NCBI GenBank assembly: GCA_963790715.1
Contig: CAWBPN010000009.1
Location: 62,001 to 126,000 of the forward strand
From: DCFW01 sp963790715
Lineage (GTDB): Bacteria; Bacteroidota; Bacteroidia; Bacteroidales; Bacteroidaceae
Reading direction: 5' to 3'
Length of the DNA stretch: 64,000 bases
A model generated the notes under the pieces. It was not told the origin of the DNA and ran no database searches. It was given only the letters and a program-made list of their open reading frames with translations. Made by a program: the position numbers and the translations under genes. Shown here in pieces: positions 28,002 to 36,500 of the stretch; the stretch's first letter is position 1, and each line of letters starts with the position of its first letter.

Positions 28002-30180
28002 TTCCGTACTTTTCATTTGTGTCGGCAATTATCAAGCTAAAGCATGCGTTGACAGCTTTGCTCCGGCTGATTGCTATATGTTCAGCGTATATAATCATAA
28101 CAAATTGAACGATGAGAGCATAAAAAATAAATGTATAGCGTTTTGGAAAAATTACACTGCCAATCGGGTAAGCGAAGGTGATATTCGAGAATTCTTATAC
28201 GGACAATCTACATCAAAACATAGTTTGTCAGTAGTCAAATATTTACAACTTCATAAGGATGTCGATGCCTTGCATTATTTAGAACTTATTAATTTGATGA
28301 ACTCATTGACACGTTCTGGTGATTCATGGGATTATCCGTCAAAATCAGAACTCGTGAGACGTAAGCACGGATGGATAAAGTTATTTGTCGACGCATCAAA
28401 GCATATAACAGCATCAAAACGGTTGGGCAGTCGTTATTGGTTGATGACTATGCGTGCAGCATATTACAGTGGCAATCGAGCTTCCTGTCAACGATTATGG
28501 GACAGATATGCCGGGAAATATCCTAATGATTGCGTAAAAGAGTTGGCTGAAGGATATATTGCAAGTTATTGGTTTAAAGATGGTGAACGTGAGAAGGCAC
28601 GTGAGTATTATGCAAAAATAGGAGATTTGCGCAGTCTTCGCTGGTGTTTCAACGGCGATATAAATTTAAAAGGCATTGAAACGCTGTATAAGGAAGCTCC
28701 AAATTCGGTAGCGTTTACGTATTTGATTCAGGATTATGTGAATTCAATGGATAATCAAACCGATACTACCGATTACGGATATCGGTCATACAGGTTGAGT
28801 GCCTACGATGGTAAAGCCGATTCCATAAAAGACGCAATGTTTAGTGAAATGAAAGCTTTTCGGCGTTTCGCCGCTAAAGTTGTATCTGAAGGCAAGGCTT
28901 CTAACCCTGCATTGTGGCAATCGGCTTCTGCTTTTTTTGCATATTTTAATGGCGAGAATCAAGAAGCTTTGGATGAGTTGAATAAGGCAGATGGGATGCA
29001 AGGTACACAGCGGATGAAAGACAACATACGTGCTATTAGATTTTTGGTTAAATCATCTCAACCCAACGATTCTCATGCTTATCAGGAATATGTCATAGGT
29101 GAACTTAAATGGTTGGATGGTATGATAAAAGCTGAACCTTTGTATACCGATTGGTATGGCAGACGTAATCATTATGTTGATGTGCTTCGCCGTGTTGTTT
29201 ACGGTCGGCTTGTTCCCGGCTATTTAAAATTCGATAACTTTTGCAGCGCAGCCTCACTGATGGGAATGATTCAAAACATGGTTGAAGTTAATTCTTATGA
29301 TAATAACTCGGCTAATGCTCAACCGTTTAATTATTATTCGAATGATTTTTTCTGGTTTCTTGATTCTGCAAAGGTCGAGGATGTAGTAACTTATGCCAAA
29401 CTGCTTCAAAATCAGCAAAACGGCAACGAGTTGCAGCAATATGCTGTTTCGTATTGTAATAATGATATGGACTATTTCAATGAATTGATAGGTACGAAGT
29501 ACATGCGTCTTCAAAACTTCGAACAAGCCAAGACGTATTTATCTAAAGTTTCAGTTGCTTTCATCTCAAAAATGAATATAGCTCCATATATGTTTTACGA
29601 TTGTCATAAAATGTTGTGGTTTGATTGGTTGGATAAGAATATAAAGAAGGAGCGTTATGTAGGCAAGATGGCATTGGCAATTAACCCTAAACTGACATAT
29701 TGCGACGATATGTTGAGCTTACAACAACAAATACGGCAAACGAAAGATAGTGTGCAGAAAGCCGACCTATTGTATCAAATTGCAAATTTGTATGCTCAAG
29801 CCACATTGCATGGAGATTGTTGGACATATTTGCATTATTCGTGGAGTGTCAATCCAAGTTATATTCTTTCAGAAGAAAAAGAACATTATTCAGATTATGC
29901 CATTGCATCAGTGCAAGAGGCATATAAATTAAATCGGTCGGCAGATAATAAAGTTCGTTGTCTGTTTGCGTTGGCAGCATTGTCTCCTGTACCGTGGTTT
30001 TATGATGCAAATGAATATGTGGGTGATACATATTATAATAAGAAAACTTATAATGTAAATAGCATGCAATGGAAATCTTTTGCCGAATTATGCAATTTCC
30101 GTTCATTGCCTCCATATACAAAATATCAATTGAATAGATGTGATAATTTAAAGAGTTATTTTGATTATTATAAAAAATAG
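27973..30180 (+). CDS. Large exported protein of unknown function with TPR-like helical repeats
   Basis: 735 residues; I do not recognise a characterised family. A signal peptide (FIVVSSVLFICVGNYQAKAC) exports it and may be lipid-modified at Cys. The rest is helical with TPR-like pairs (GEREKAREYYAKIGDLRSL; NFEQAKTYLSKVSVAFISK) and many Trp/Tyr. It overlaps the DUF3142-like lipoprotein by 29 bases in another frame, so the pair is translationally coupled and probably acts as one unit at the outer membrane. Confidence 0.55.
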   Translation: MKLKKFIVVSSVLFICVGNYQAKACVDSFAPADCYMFSVYNHNKLNDESIKNKCIAFWKNYTANRVSEGDIREFLYGQSTSKHSLSVVKYLQLHKDVDALHYLELINLMNSLTRSGDSWDYPSKSELVRRKHGWIKLFVDASKHITASKRLGSRYWLMTMRAAYYSGNRASCQRLWDRYAGKYPNDCVKELAEGYIASYWFKDGEREKAREYYAKIGDLRSLRWCFNGDINLKGIETLYKEAPNSVAFTYLIQDYVNSMDNQTDTTDYGYRSYRLSAYDGKADSIKDAMFSEMKAFRRFAAKVVSEGKASNPALWQSASAFFAYFNGENQEALDELNKADGMQGTQRMKDNIRAIRFLVKSSQPNDSHAYQEYVIGELKWLDGMIKAEPLYTDWYGRRNHYVDVLRRVVYGRLVPGYLKFDNFCSAASLMGMIQNMVEVNSYDNNSANAQPFNYYSNDFFWFLDSAKVEDVVTYAKLLQNQQNGNELQQYAVSYCNNDMDYFNELIGTKYMRLQNFEQAKTYLSKVSVAFISKMNIAPYMFYDCHKMLWFDWLDKNIKKERYVGKMALAINPKLTYCDDMLSLQQQIRQTKDSVQKADLLYQIANLYAQATLHGDCWTYLHYSWSVNPSYILSEEKEHYSDYAIASVQEAYKLNRSADNKVRCLFALAALSPVPWFYDANEYVGDTYYNKKTYNVNSMQWKSFAELCNFRSLPPYTKYQLNRCDNLKSYFDYYKK

Positions 30181-30352
30181 CAGTAAAGATAATAACGGTT
30201 TCTTTTAAATAAATTCAGTAATATGCATTTCAGTGTTGCAATTGTTCATCTCTATTAGTTTCAGGATGAATGAGTTAAATATGCTAAATCTAAATACCTG
30301 ATGCAATTGTCTCTACTCATATTATTAAAAATGTATTTATCTATTCATCTTT

Positions 30353-30926
30353 CAAAATGCCTATTAATATTGACTCGATGAACTGAATTCCTGAACACCT
30401 GCAACCCTTCAGCTGGACAAAACTAAATGATTATAATTAGAATATATATGTATTACGTCAGCAGGTATTCAGGAAAAACTACAATGTTTCAATACAAAAT
30501 CAATCTCTATTGCAGTGTGATTAGCAAAGTTCTTTATTGAGTTTACCGTAACTATTCACAGAGTTTACCGTGAAATATCAGCATGTCTTCAATTTATTAC
30601 AGCTGTGAAAAGATGATTTTACAGCTACAAAAAGATGTTTTCACAGCTGTAAAATCATCTTTTCACAGCTGTAATAAATACTATACATGCCGGAAAGTTA
30701 CGGTAAACACGCTGGTAAACAATGATATATTAAGTGTATTGAAAAGGTATTTACAGTAAGATTCAGATGCTATTCATCAGCATGCAAATTTACATTTCGC
30801 AGAGGCATGGTTTGCCACTATAAAATGTATCCGGTGCATTTCAAAACGCTGAATACATCAATTATTCAGGCTGTCAGCCGGAAACCACGATAAACAAAGG
30901 CGCACTGAAACATGAAACCCACGAAC
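30353..30926 (+). repeat. Dispersed non-coding repeat, copy 2 (86-bp palindromic core at 30593-30678)
   Basis: Same orientation and layout as copies 1 and 3. The two outer TTTACCGT units begin near 30539 and 30563; the 86-bp core begins TTTATTACAG and ends CTGTAATAAA; after it come the inverted TTTACCGT-like units (TACGGTAAAC at 30699-30708). The tail with gctgtcagccggaaa is almost identical to copy 3. It lies between the 735-residue gene and the IS110 element. No ORF is convincing. Confidence 0.85.
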
Positions 30927-31083
30927 AAATAAATGAAATAAAGGATAAAAACAAGTAAAAAAAGCAGTCAAGCACCCGGTCTTGAAGGTATTGAGTATTT
31001 TCCGACCTAAGCGAAGCGGCGTAAAATGGAGAAGTCGTGGCGGAGCCTTTAGTTTTGCATGTGGGTTAATCAAAGAGAATAAA

Positions 31084-31091
31084 TATCTTTG
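31084..31091 (+). promoter_or_regulatory. -7 box upstream of the IS110 left end
   Basis: TATCTTTG matches TAnnTTTG; predicted start near 31098. It lies about 20 bases outside the proposed left end, so the insertion may use a flanking promoter for its non-coding RNA and transposase. No clear TTTG element 19 bases upstream. Confidence 0.35.
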
Positions 31092-31112
31092 TAAGTGAAA
31101 AAGAGTTAACCT

Positions 31113-31285
31113 AGGAAAGAAGGTGAACTATTGACGGAGCTAGTTTATAGAACTACTTAACGCATTAGTCTTTCTTTCCTTTTTAGTTGACAGATCCAAC
31201 TAGAATATTAGGTCGATACCTACTAAAGGCTTTAGATTAATCAACTTTATGGCTAACTCTTATTAATCAATTCAATATCAAAGTT
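31113..31285 (+). ncRNA. Candidate IS110 bridge RNA region
   Basis: IS110-group elements are known to encode a structured bridge RNA upstream of the transposase. Here AGGAAAGAAG (31113-31122) can pair with TTTCTTTCCT (31171-31180), enclosing a small hairpin TAGTT/AACTA. Further hairpins are CTAAAG/CTTTAG (31223-31235) and GATTAAT/ATTAATC (31235-31241 with 31262-31268). Short segments match the proposed ends and flanks: TATTGAC (31129) resembles the right end TTTTGAC; TTTCTTTCCT complements the left end; CTAGAATA (31200) equals the right flank; TAACTCTT (31254) complements the left flank AAGAGTTA. Exact RNA ends are unknown. Confidence 0.5.
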
Positions 31286-32296
31286 ATGAAAAAGAAATGG
31301 TTTATTGGCATTGACATCTCAAAAAAAACATTGGATGTTGCCATCTATGAGTCTACAAAGAAGAAAACAGACGAAGAGAACCCTATTCATATTGATAACG
31401 ATGAAAGGGGTTACAAGTCATTGTTAAAGTGGTTTAGAGGTAAAAGAATGCCTTTATCAACCATTGTTATATGCATGGAATGCACCGGTATATATAGCTT
31501 TGACCTGTGCGTCTTTTTAGAGAAGAAAAAAATTGACTATTGTATGGAAAATCCATTGAATATTAAACGTTCAATGGGCTTTGTACGTGGCAAAAGTGAT
31601 AAAGTTGATGCTTCACGTATTGCATATTTCTGTTACCTGCACCGCGAAGACTTGACATACTCACATATGTCAAGCAGAATGTATCATTTACAGGCATTAC
31701 AGGCAGAAAGGAAACGCTATGTCAATCAAGCGGCGGGATATAAATCTTTGATAAATGAGAAGAAAGATAAAGACCATGATAATAGTTACAAACGTGCTGA
31801 GGACATGCTAAAATGCTTGAAAATAGAGATTGATGATATTAATAATGAGATGAAAGACATTATCGAAAAAGATGAAGCATTATTTACAAATTACAAATTG
31901 CTGACCAGTATTAAGGGCGTAGCAGATGTGAATGCCATTAATACAATAATATTCACCAATAACTTCAAGAATTTTCAGACAGCACGTCAATATGCCTGTT
32001 ATATTGGTATTGCTCCATTTGAACATACATCCGGAACAAGTATAAAAGGCAAAACAATGGTTTCTAAAATGGGTAACAAGCAATTAAAAGCCGATCTTAG
32101 TCAAGCAGCATGTTGCGCTATAAAATTTGATCCAGAAATGCAACATTACTTTAATAGAAAAGAAAAAGAAGGTAAAGCTTATGGCGTTATACTTAATGCT
32201 GTCAAATTCAAGCTTGTAGAAAGAATGTTTGCTATTGTAAAAAGAGGTACGCCGTATGTAAATATCATGCAGTATCGGAATGTCGTGGAATCCTAA
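31286..32296 (+). CDS. IS110-family transposase (DEDD plus serine type)
   Basis: 336 residues, typical length. The N-terminal RuvC-like DEDD domain shows FIGIDISKKTLDVA (Asp10), MECTGIYSFDLC (Glu) and VRGKSDKVDASRIAYF (Asp pair). A coiled-coil-like stretch follows (about 135-195). The C-terminal Transposase_20 domain shows LLTSIKGVADVNAIN and FEHTSGTSIKGKTMVSKMGN, with the conserved catalytic serine at about residue 249. All key residues are present, so it may be active. Confidence 0.95.
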   Translation: MKKKWFIGIDISKKTLDVAIYESTKKKTDEENPIHIDNDERGYKSLLKWFRGKRMPLSTIVICMECTGIYSFDLCVFLEKKKIDYCMENPLNIKRSMGFVRGKSDKVDASRIAYFCYLHREDLTYSHMSSRMYHLQALQAERKRYVNQAAGYKSLINEKKDKDHDNSYKRAEDMLKCLKIEIDDINNEMKDIIEKDEALFTNYKLLTSIKGVADVNAINTIIFTNNFKNFQTARQYACYIGIAPFEHTSGTSIKGKTMVSKMGNKQLKADLSQAACCAIKFDPEMQHYFNRKEKEGKAYGVILNAVKFKLVERMFAIVKRGTPYVNIMQYRNVVES

Positions 32297-32358
32297 TATG
32301 TAATTTATTTTATTTAACAATAAAAGTTGCCATTTTTCTTGGTTTTGACCTAGAATAC

Positions 32359-32510
32359 GTTAAAAAACGATTTCCGTTCAAACGAAGTGCGTTTAAATCG
32401 TTTTAGCATAGTGCGACTTCGGAATAGCCGGTGAGGTTCAGTCGGCGATTTTCTTCTTTGGTAGCTTTCGTCTTTGTTCGCACAAAGACGAAAGTACATC
32501 AAGCGGACAA
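32359..32510. repeat. Hairpin-rich non-coding stretch between IS110 and the recombinase gene
   Basis: Two inverted repeats stand out: AAACGATTT (32365-32373) with AAATCGTTT (32395-32403), with further pairing inside, and CTTTCGTCTTTG (32466-32477) with CAAAGACGAAAG (32482-32493) around a 4-base loop. No ORF. They lie just before the recombinase promoter region (-7 box TATATTTG at 32605-32612). Confidence 0.5.
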
Positions 32511-32662
32511 GCGAATAAAAAAAGTATCACCACCAGCCAATATCAATCATTAATTCAATCAAAGAAATCCCCATTAAATTGAACAAAAAAACGTCGAAAA
32601 TCTTTATATTTGCATATAATAGTCTAAAACGATTTTTTGAGATTAAATTTAAATAAAACCCC

Positions 32663-33628
32663 ATGGGAATAATAACATTATTAGTCAGGCGAGTAGCCTC
32701 AGTAGTACGCAAGAACGAAGTGAGTCTTGCGGAGTGGAACAAAGAGTGCGTAACACACAAGCAACAAGACGGCTGTTACGGTATGGCGCAAAAGTACCAA
32801 AGTACATGTGCCAAAGTTGGAAAGTACCTTTCAACCACCTCCAAACCATGCCTCAAAGTAGAGGAAGTAGACAATGAATTCATCAAAGGTTTCGCCGAGT
32901 TTCTGAAAAGCGAAGACCTTGCGGAAAACACGATTCATTTCTATTTAAGGAATCTTTCAGCGATGTACCACCTCAAGGACAAGGATTACACCGACAATCC
33001 GTTCAGCCATGTCAATATGCGGGCATGCCCCACGCGCAAGCGGGCATTAGACAAGCATACGATGCAGCGCATAAAGGATTTTGACTGTGAAGGTAAAGAA
33101 TCATTGGCGTTTGCCCGTGACCTTTTTATGTTTAGCTTCTACACACAAGGTATGCCTTTCGTGGACATTGCCTACCTTAAAGCAAGTGACATAGAGAATG
33201 GTACGATAAGGTACAAACGCCACAAAACAAACCAGCCTGTAACGGTAACGTTGGTACCGGAAGCCAAAGCAATCATCAGGCATTACAGTAATATTAATAA
33301 AGGTGCGAAAGGCGAAGCCAAAGACTATTACATCTTCGGTATAATCAAAAACGCCAATTCCACAAAAGCTTACAAACAGTATCGCAGCGGTCTGGCAACC
33401 CAAAACAGGCGACTGAAAAAGATAGGCGAGAAACTTGGTCTTGACCAACCGCTCACGACCTACATCGCCCGCCACACATGGGCAACGTTGGCGCTGAATA
33501 GCGGAGTACCGACGGCAGTGATAAGCCGCAGCCTTGGACATACGTCTGAAACAACAACGCGTATTTATCTCGGTAGTATGGATACAAGAGTACTTGCCAA
33601 ATATAACAGATTAACCACGCGGCTATAG
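32663..33628 (+). CDS. Tyrosine recombinase (DNA invertase type) next to an invertible promoter
   Basis: 321 residues, the short form without an arm-binding domain. The N-terminal SAM-like domain (about 65-115, FAEFLKSEDLAENTIHFYLR) precedes the catalytic domain. FSFYTQGMPFVDIAYL replaces the canonical first Arg motif, as in many Bacteroides recombinases; later residues are intact: Lys in RYKRHKTNQ, IARHTWAT, SLGHTSETTTRIYL with nucleophile Tyr about 302. An in-frame stop just before ATG 32663 fixes the start. Its gene ends 104 bases before the left inverted repeat, so it very likely flips that segment. Confidence 0.9.
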   Translation: MGIITLLVRRVASVVRKNEVSLAEWNKECVTHKQQDGCYGMAQKYQSTCAKVGKYLSTTSKPCLKVEEVDNEFIKGFAEFLKSEDLAENTIHFYLRNLSAMYHLKDKDYTDNPFSHVNMRACPTRKRALDKHTMQRIKDFDCEGKESLAFARDLFMFSFYTQGMPFVDIAYLKASDIENGTIRYKRHKTNQPVTVTLVPEAKAIIRHYSNINKGAKGEAKDYYIFGIIKNANSTKAYKQYRSGLATQNRRLKKIGEKLGLDQPLTTYIARHTWATLALNSGVPTAVISRSLGHTSETTTRIYLGSMDTRVLAKYNRLTTRL

Positions 33629-33732
33629 CCAAAAACAATGTCGGCAATTAAATAGAAACGATTAAATAATAAAAAAGCGATGAGATTTGATTCTAATAAA
33701 TATTCTTTAAATATGAAACTTTTAGGAAAATA

Positions 33733-33757
33733 GTTCTATTAAGTAATAGAGCTACAT
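33733..33757 (+). repeat. Left inverted repeat of the invertible segment
   Basis: 25 bases beginning GTTCTATTAAGTAATAGAGC; exact reverse complement of 34185-34209. Its own halves GTTCTATTA and TAATAGAGC are near-inverted around a 2-base centre, as expected of a recombinase core site. Confidence 0.9.
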
Positions 33758-33809
33758 ATTAATCACTCAGACTAAATACTTACTCGCTTACCTATGCTCT
33801 AAACGTCCT

Positions 33810-33840
33810 CAAAAGTAATTAATCGCCCACCTGATTCAAA
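33810..33840 (-). promoter_or_regulatory. Phase-variable promoter inside the invertible segment, facing left (OFF)
   Basis: On the minus strand TTTG (33840-33837), exactly 19 bases, then TACTTTTG (33817-33810): a perfect consensus promoter. Transcription would start near 33804 and run toward the 3' end of the recombinase gene. After inversion the start would map near 34138 and read through the right repeat into the gene at 34334, with a leader of about 195 bases. No comparable plus-strand promoter was found between 33760 and 34334. Confidence 0.8.
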
Positions 33841-34184
33841 GAAAAGATGCAAAGTTTTAGGAATCTTTTATATTAGGTGTAATATTTTTATTGTTTTTCA
33901 CAAATTCATCCAGAATTTTATAAAGCTACACTATTATCCTTATACACAGATACTTCAGGTATTTGGTTTTATTTCCAATATTTGCCTCTCCATAACTATT
34001 TACTCCACATTTAATATAAATATAGCTATCCTGTACGGATGAAGCTTATTGTTCGCCTACTCGCATCAAACACCAACTTTAGAACCGCTTTTCTCAAAAT
34101 TGAGACATTTACCGTGCCCGCTGGCACTAATTCAATGTAAAAAACAGCCAAAAACAATGCTTTTCAATATTTTCACCTTTTGGA

Positions 34185-34209
34185 ATGTAGCTCTATTACT
34201 TAATAGAAC
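34185..34209 (-). repeat. Right inverted repeat of the invertible segment
   Basis: 25 bases, exact reverse complement of 33733-33757; starts ATGTAGCTCTATTACT on the plus strand. Confidence 0.9.
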
Positions 34210-34333
34210 GATAATAAAAAGATCAATGTAAAACAATATAAAAAGATCGGTGTTGAAGAAGAGCCGATGAAACAAAAGAGAATAAAGAAGCGATAAAATA
34301 ATAAAGCGATAAAAAGAAAGACGATAAGAATAA

Positions 34334-34909
34334 ATGATGAATTCAAGTTCTTTACATATAAGTATCCTTGCAATAGCGGCAATGTTATCGGCCGCACCGT
34401 TATGCCATGCCCAAAGCGTGGCATTGGAGAATAACTGCCTTTATGATATCCTGCTTATCCCTAACCTCGGTATGGAAATTAAGACTGGGTCCCATACCAC
34501 ATTAAATGTAGAAGGGACATACGATCCGTTCACATTTCCTGCCGGCAGAAAATATAAGAACTGGTCTTTATGCCCGGAAGCACGTTTTTGGGGTTGCCAC
34601 CCTTTTTCCGGCATGTTCGTCGGCATTAACGCCTTATGCGGAGGCTTCAACGTGTCATGCATAAATATTTTCGGCTTAAAAGAAAAAAGGTCCCAGTGCC
34701 GCCTGTTTTATGGTGGCGGTTTTACACTGGGCAACCATTACGTCATATCTCCCTGTTGGGGTTTGGAAGCGAAAGCAAACGTCGGCTTCGTGCATATGTC
34801 ATACTCCCGTTACCGGTGCGGCACATGCGGTTATAAGGAAAAGGACGTTACGGCCAACTATGTAGGTCCCACGAACCTCTCAATCACTTTGATATATATA
34901 ATAAAATGA
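34334..34909 (+). CDS. DUF3575 protein of fimbrial locus
   Basis: 191 residues with a signal peptide (ISILAIAAMLSAAPLCHAQS). The DUF3575 signature is clear: LENNCLYDILLIPNLGMEIK, then NWSLCPEARFW. The family is a small outer-membrane-barrel-like protein usually encoded at the head of Mfa/FimA-type fimbrial operons. It is cysteine-rich near the C-terminus (RYRCGTCGYKE). First gene after the invertible switch, so it depends on the promoter at 33810-33840 in the flipped orientation. Confidence 0.8.
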   Translation: MMNSSSLHISILAIAAMLSAAPLCHAQSVALENNCLYDILLIPNLGMEIKTGSHTTLNVEGTYDPFTFPAGRKYKNWSLCPEARFWGCHPFSGMFVGINALCGGFNVSCINIFGLKEKRSQCRLFYGGGFTLGNHYVISPCWGLEAKANVGFVHMSYSRYRCGTCGYKEKDVTANYVGPTNLSITLIYIIK

Positions 34910-34925
34910 ACATAAACGACAATAT

Positions 34926-36500
34926 ATGATATATAACAGTCCGATGAACAAATATAAAAACATAATGACGATAAAGTTCAGGCATCTTACGGCAGGTTGC
35001 ACAATCATGCTGTGTATGTTTGCCACGGCTTTTTCATCAAAAGCACAATCGGTGTATATGGGCAGGTTTTCGATAAGCGACGTCAGTTTTGTCCATGCCG
35101 GCAACATCCTTTATGTACACATGCGCGTAAGCTACATGTCGGGTGCCGTCAAGTCGAACGAATCACTGACGTTCACACCAGTTTTCAAGTCCGATAATAA
35201 TGTTTTTCGTTTGCCGTCGTCGGTAATCTACGGAGAGACTCTTGAACGTACCGAACACCGCATCGACGTATTGCAACACCGTATCCGTCAGAATGCAGCC
35301 AAAGTGATACACGGCAATACCAAAGGTGTAAGATACTTCATTTATGAATCATCCGTCCGTTATGCCGGTTGGATGAAAAAAGGTTCCCTGTATATAGATA
35401 ATGAGACATGCGACTGCAACGGCCATCGCGCCCGTACGTACGAAGACCGTTTAGTGGCAAGCCTGCCGATAAAAACCTCAAGCGGCGAAATGGATAACGA
35501 TAGCGATAGCAATGAAAACGTCAACCCGTCGCAAACGATATCCTACCGTGACATAAGCACTTGGGTACAGTTCCTGCCGCCTCCGGAGGAAGATTATCGC
35601 GATTTTACACGAACGGGCGTGATAACATTGACAGGCAAAGACAGCATAGGCAAGGCGGATGAGAAGAGCCGTAACGAATATATATGCGAACAGCTTAACG
35701 AACGTATAAAGTCGGTAAGTGAGCAGTACGGTACGACATTGACAGGAGTGGCTGTGACGGTCTACGGTTGTCCGAAGGGTAATTTTGAAAAGAACATAAA
35801 AGCAGGTATGAAACAGGCATTGTCGTTGAAACGTTACCTGATGAACAACCTGCCGTCGAACAAGGATGAAATAAATGTGGGCTGGATAAGCGAAGACTGG
35901 GACAGTATAGCAACGATAGCATCTAAAAGCGGGATGTTGTTATGTAATGCCGTAACGGATATCATACATTCGGTAAAGATAACCGAAGGCCGCGAAGATG
36001 CGATAAAAAAGCTGAACAACAGCCTGCCGTATTATTATATGCGAACAAATATCTTTCCCGAAGTATGTCGTGTAAAGTATACTCTTTCATTCGGTCACAA
36101 AGACGTAAGCCTTGATGTTGCCAAAGAGATGCTGAAGCGCAGTCCGGGCAATATGACGTTGAAAGAGCTGTACTCAGTAGCAGACAGTTACGGAGTCGGC
36201 AGCCGCGAGTTCAATGATATAACCGACTTGTCGGCATGCCTGTTTCCAGATAGTCCCGAAGCGAATATCAATGCGGCGGCGGTGGCCATGCTTAAAGGCG
36301 AGACGAAACAGGCGCACAAATACCTTACCCGTTGGCAAGCCGATCCCCGCGCGTTCGAAAACATGGGCGTACTGAACATGTTGGAAGGCAATCGCACAAA
36401 AGCCGGGTTTTACCTTGAATTGGCTCGAATGACCGGCATATCACAGTCAACGGCCGTCATAAAAGCATTAAATACCGAAAATGTCGAAGCAAACAGATAA
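34926..36500 (+). CDS. DUF3868 protein with OmpA-like and TPR-like C-terminal parts, fimbrial locus
   Basis: 524 residues from ATG 34926; ATGs at 34944 and 34965 give better signal peptides (AGCTIMLCMFATAFSSKAQ). The N-terminal DUF3868 domain is beta-rich (YMGRFSISDVSFVHAGNILY). A middle OmpA-like segment (VAVTVYGCPKGNFEKNIKAG, then ALSLKRYLM) suggests peptidoglycan contact, and the tail has two helical repeats (EANINAAAVAMLKGETKQAH; FENMGVLNMLEGNRTKAGFY). It follows DUF3575 by 16 bases and overlaps the next gene by 20. Likely an assembly or anchoring protein for the fimbria. Confidence 0.75.
   Translation: MIYNSPMNKYKNIMTIKFRHLTAGCTIMLCMFATAFSSKAQSVYMGRFSISDVSFVHAGNILYVHMRVSYMSGAVKSNESLTFTPVFKSDNNVFRLPSSVIYGETLERTEHRIDVLQHRIRQNAAKVIHGNTKGVRYFIYESSVRYAGWMKKGSLYIDNETCDCNGHRARTYEDRLVASLPIKTSSGEMDNDSDSNENVNPSQTISYRDISTWVQFLPPPEEDYRDFTRTGVITLTGKDSIGKADEKSRNEYICEQLNERIKSVSEQYGTTLTGVAVTVYGCPKGNFEKNIKAGMKQALSLKRYLMNNLPSNKDEINVGWISEDWDSIATIASKSGMLLCNAVTDIIHSVKITEGREDAIKKLNNSLPYYYMRTNIFPEVCRVKYTLSFGHKDVSLDVAKEMLKRSPGNMTLKELYSVADSYGVGSREFNDITDLSACLFPDSPEANINAAAVAMLKGETKQAHKYLTRWQADPRAFENMGVLNMLEGNRTKAGFYLELARMTGISQSTAVIKALNTENVEANR

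Larger units (their letters stand above)
31111..32351 (+). mobile_element. IS110-family insertion sequence, proposed ends at CT dinucleotides
   Basis: IS110 elements lack terminal inverted repeats and insert at a short core dinucleotide. Both proposed ends carry the string ACCTAG: core CT at 31111-31112 and again at 32350-32351. This gives an element of about 1.24 kb, with a 173-base non-coding left part, a 336-codon transposase and a 53-base right end. The ends are my inference from this repeated core and from guide-like matches in the left part; they have not been checked against an empty site. Confidence 0.55.
33733..34209. other. Invertible DNA segment (phase-variation switch), 477 bp
   Basis: Bounded by perfect 25-bp inverted repeats, 33733-33757 and 34185-34209, each containing an inner dyad CTATTA-AG-TAATAG. 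The interior has no ORF and one strong promoter pointing left. The recombinase gene ends just to the left and the fimbrial operon begins 124 bases to the right. This is the standard arrangement of a Bacteroidales fimbrial ON/OFF switch. Confidence 0.85.

Noticed and set aside
30858..31073. 71-codon minus-strand ORF beginning MINPHAKLKAPPRLLHFTPL
   Set aside because: It overlaps the end of repeat copy 2 and the spacer before IS110; no signal, no ribosome-binding site and no credible domain. Its similarity to ORFs often predicted in Bacteroides spacers suggests a conserved DNA element, not a protein.
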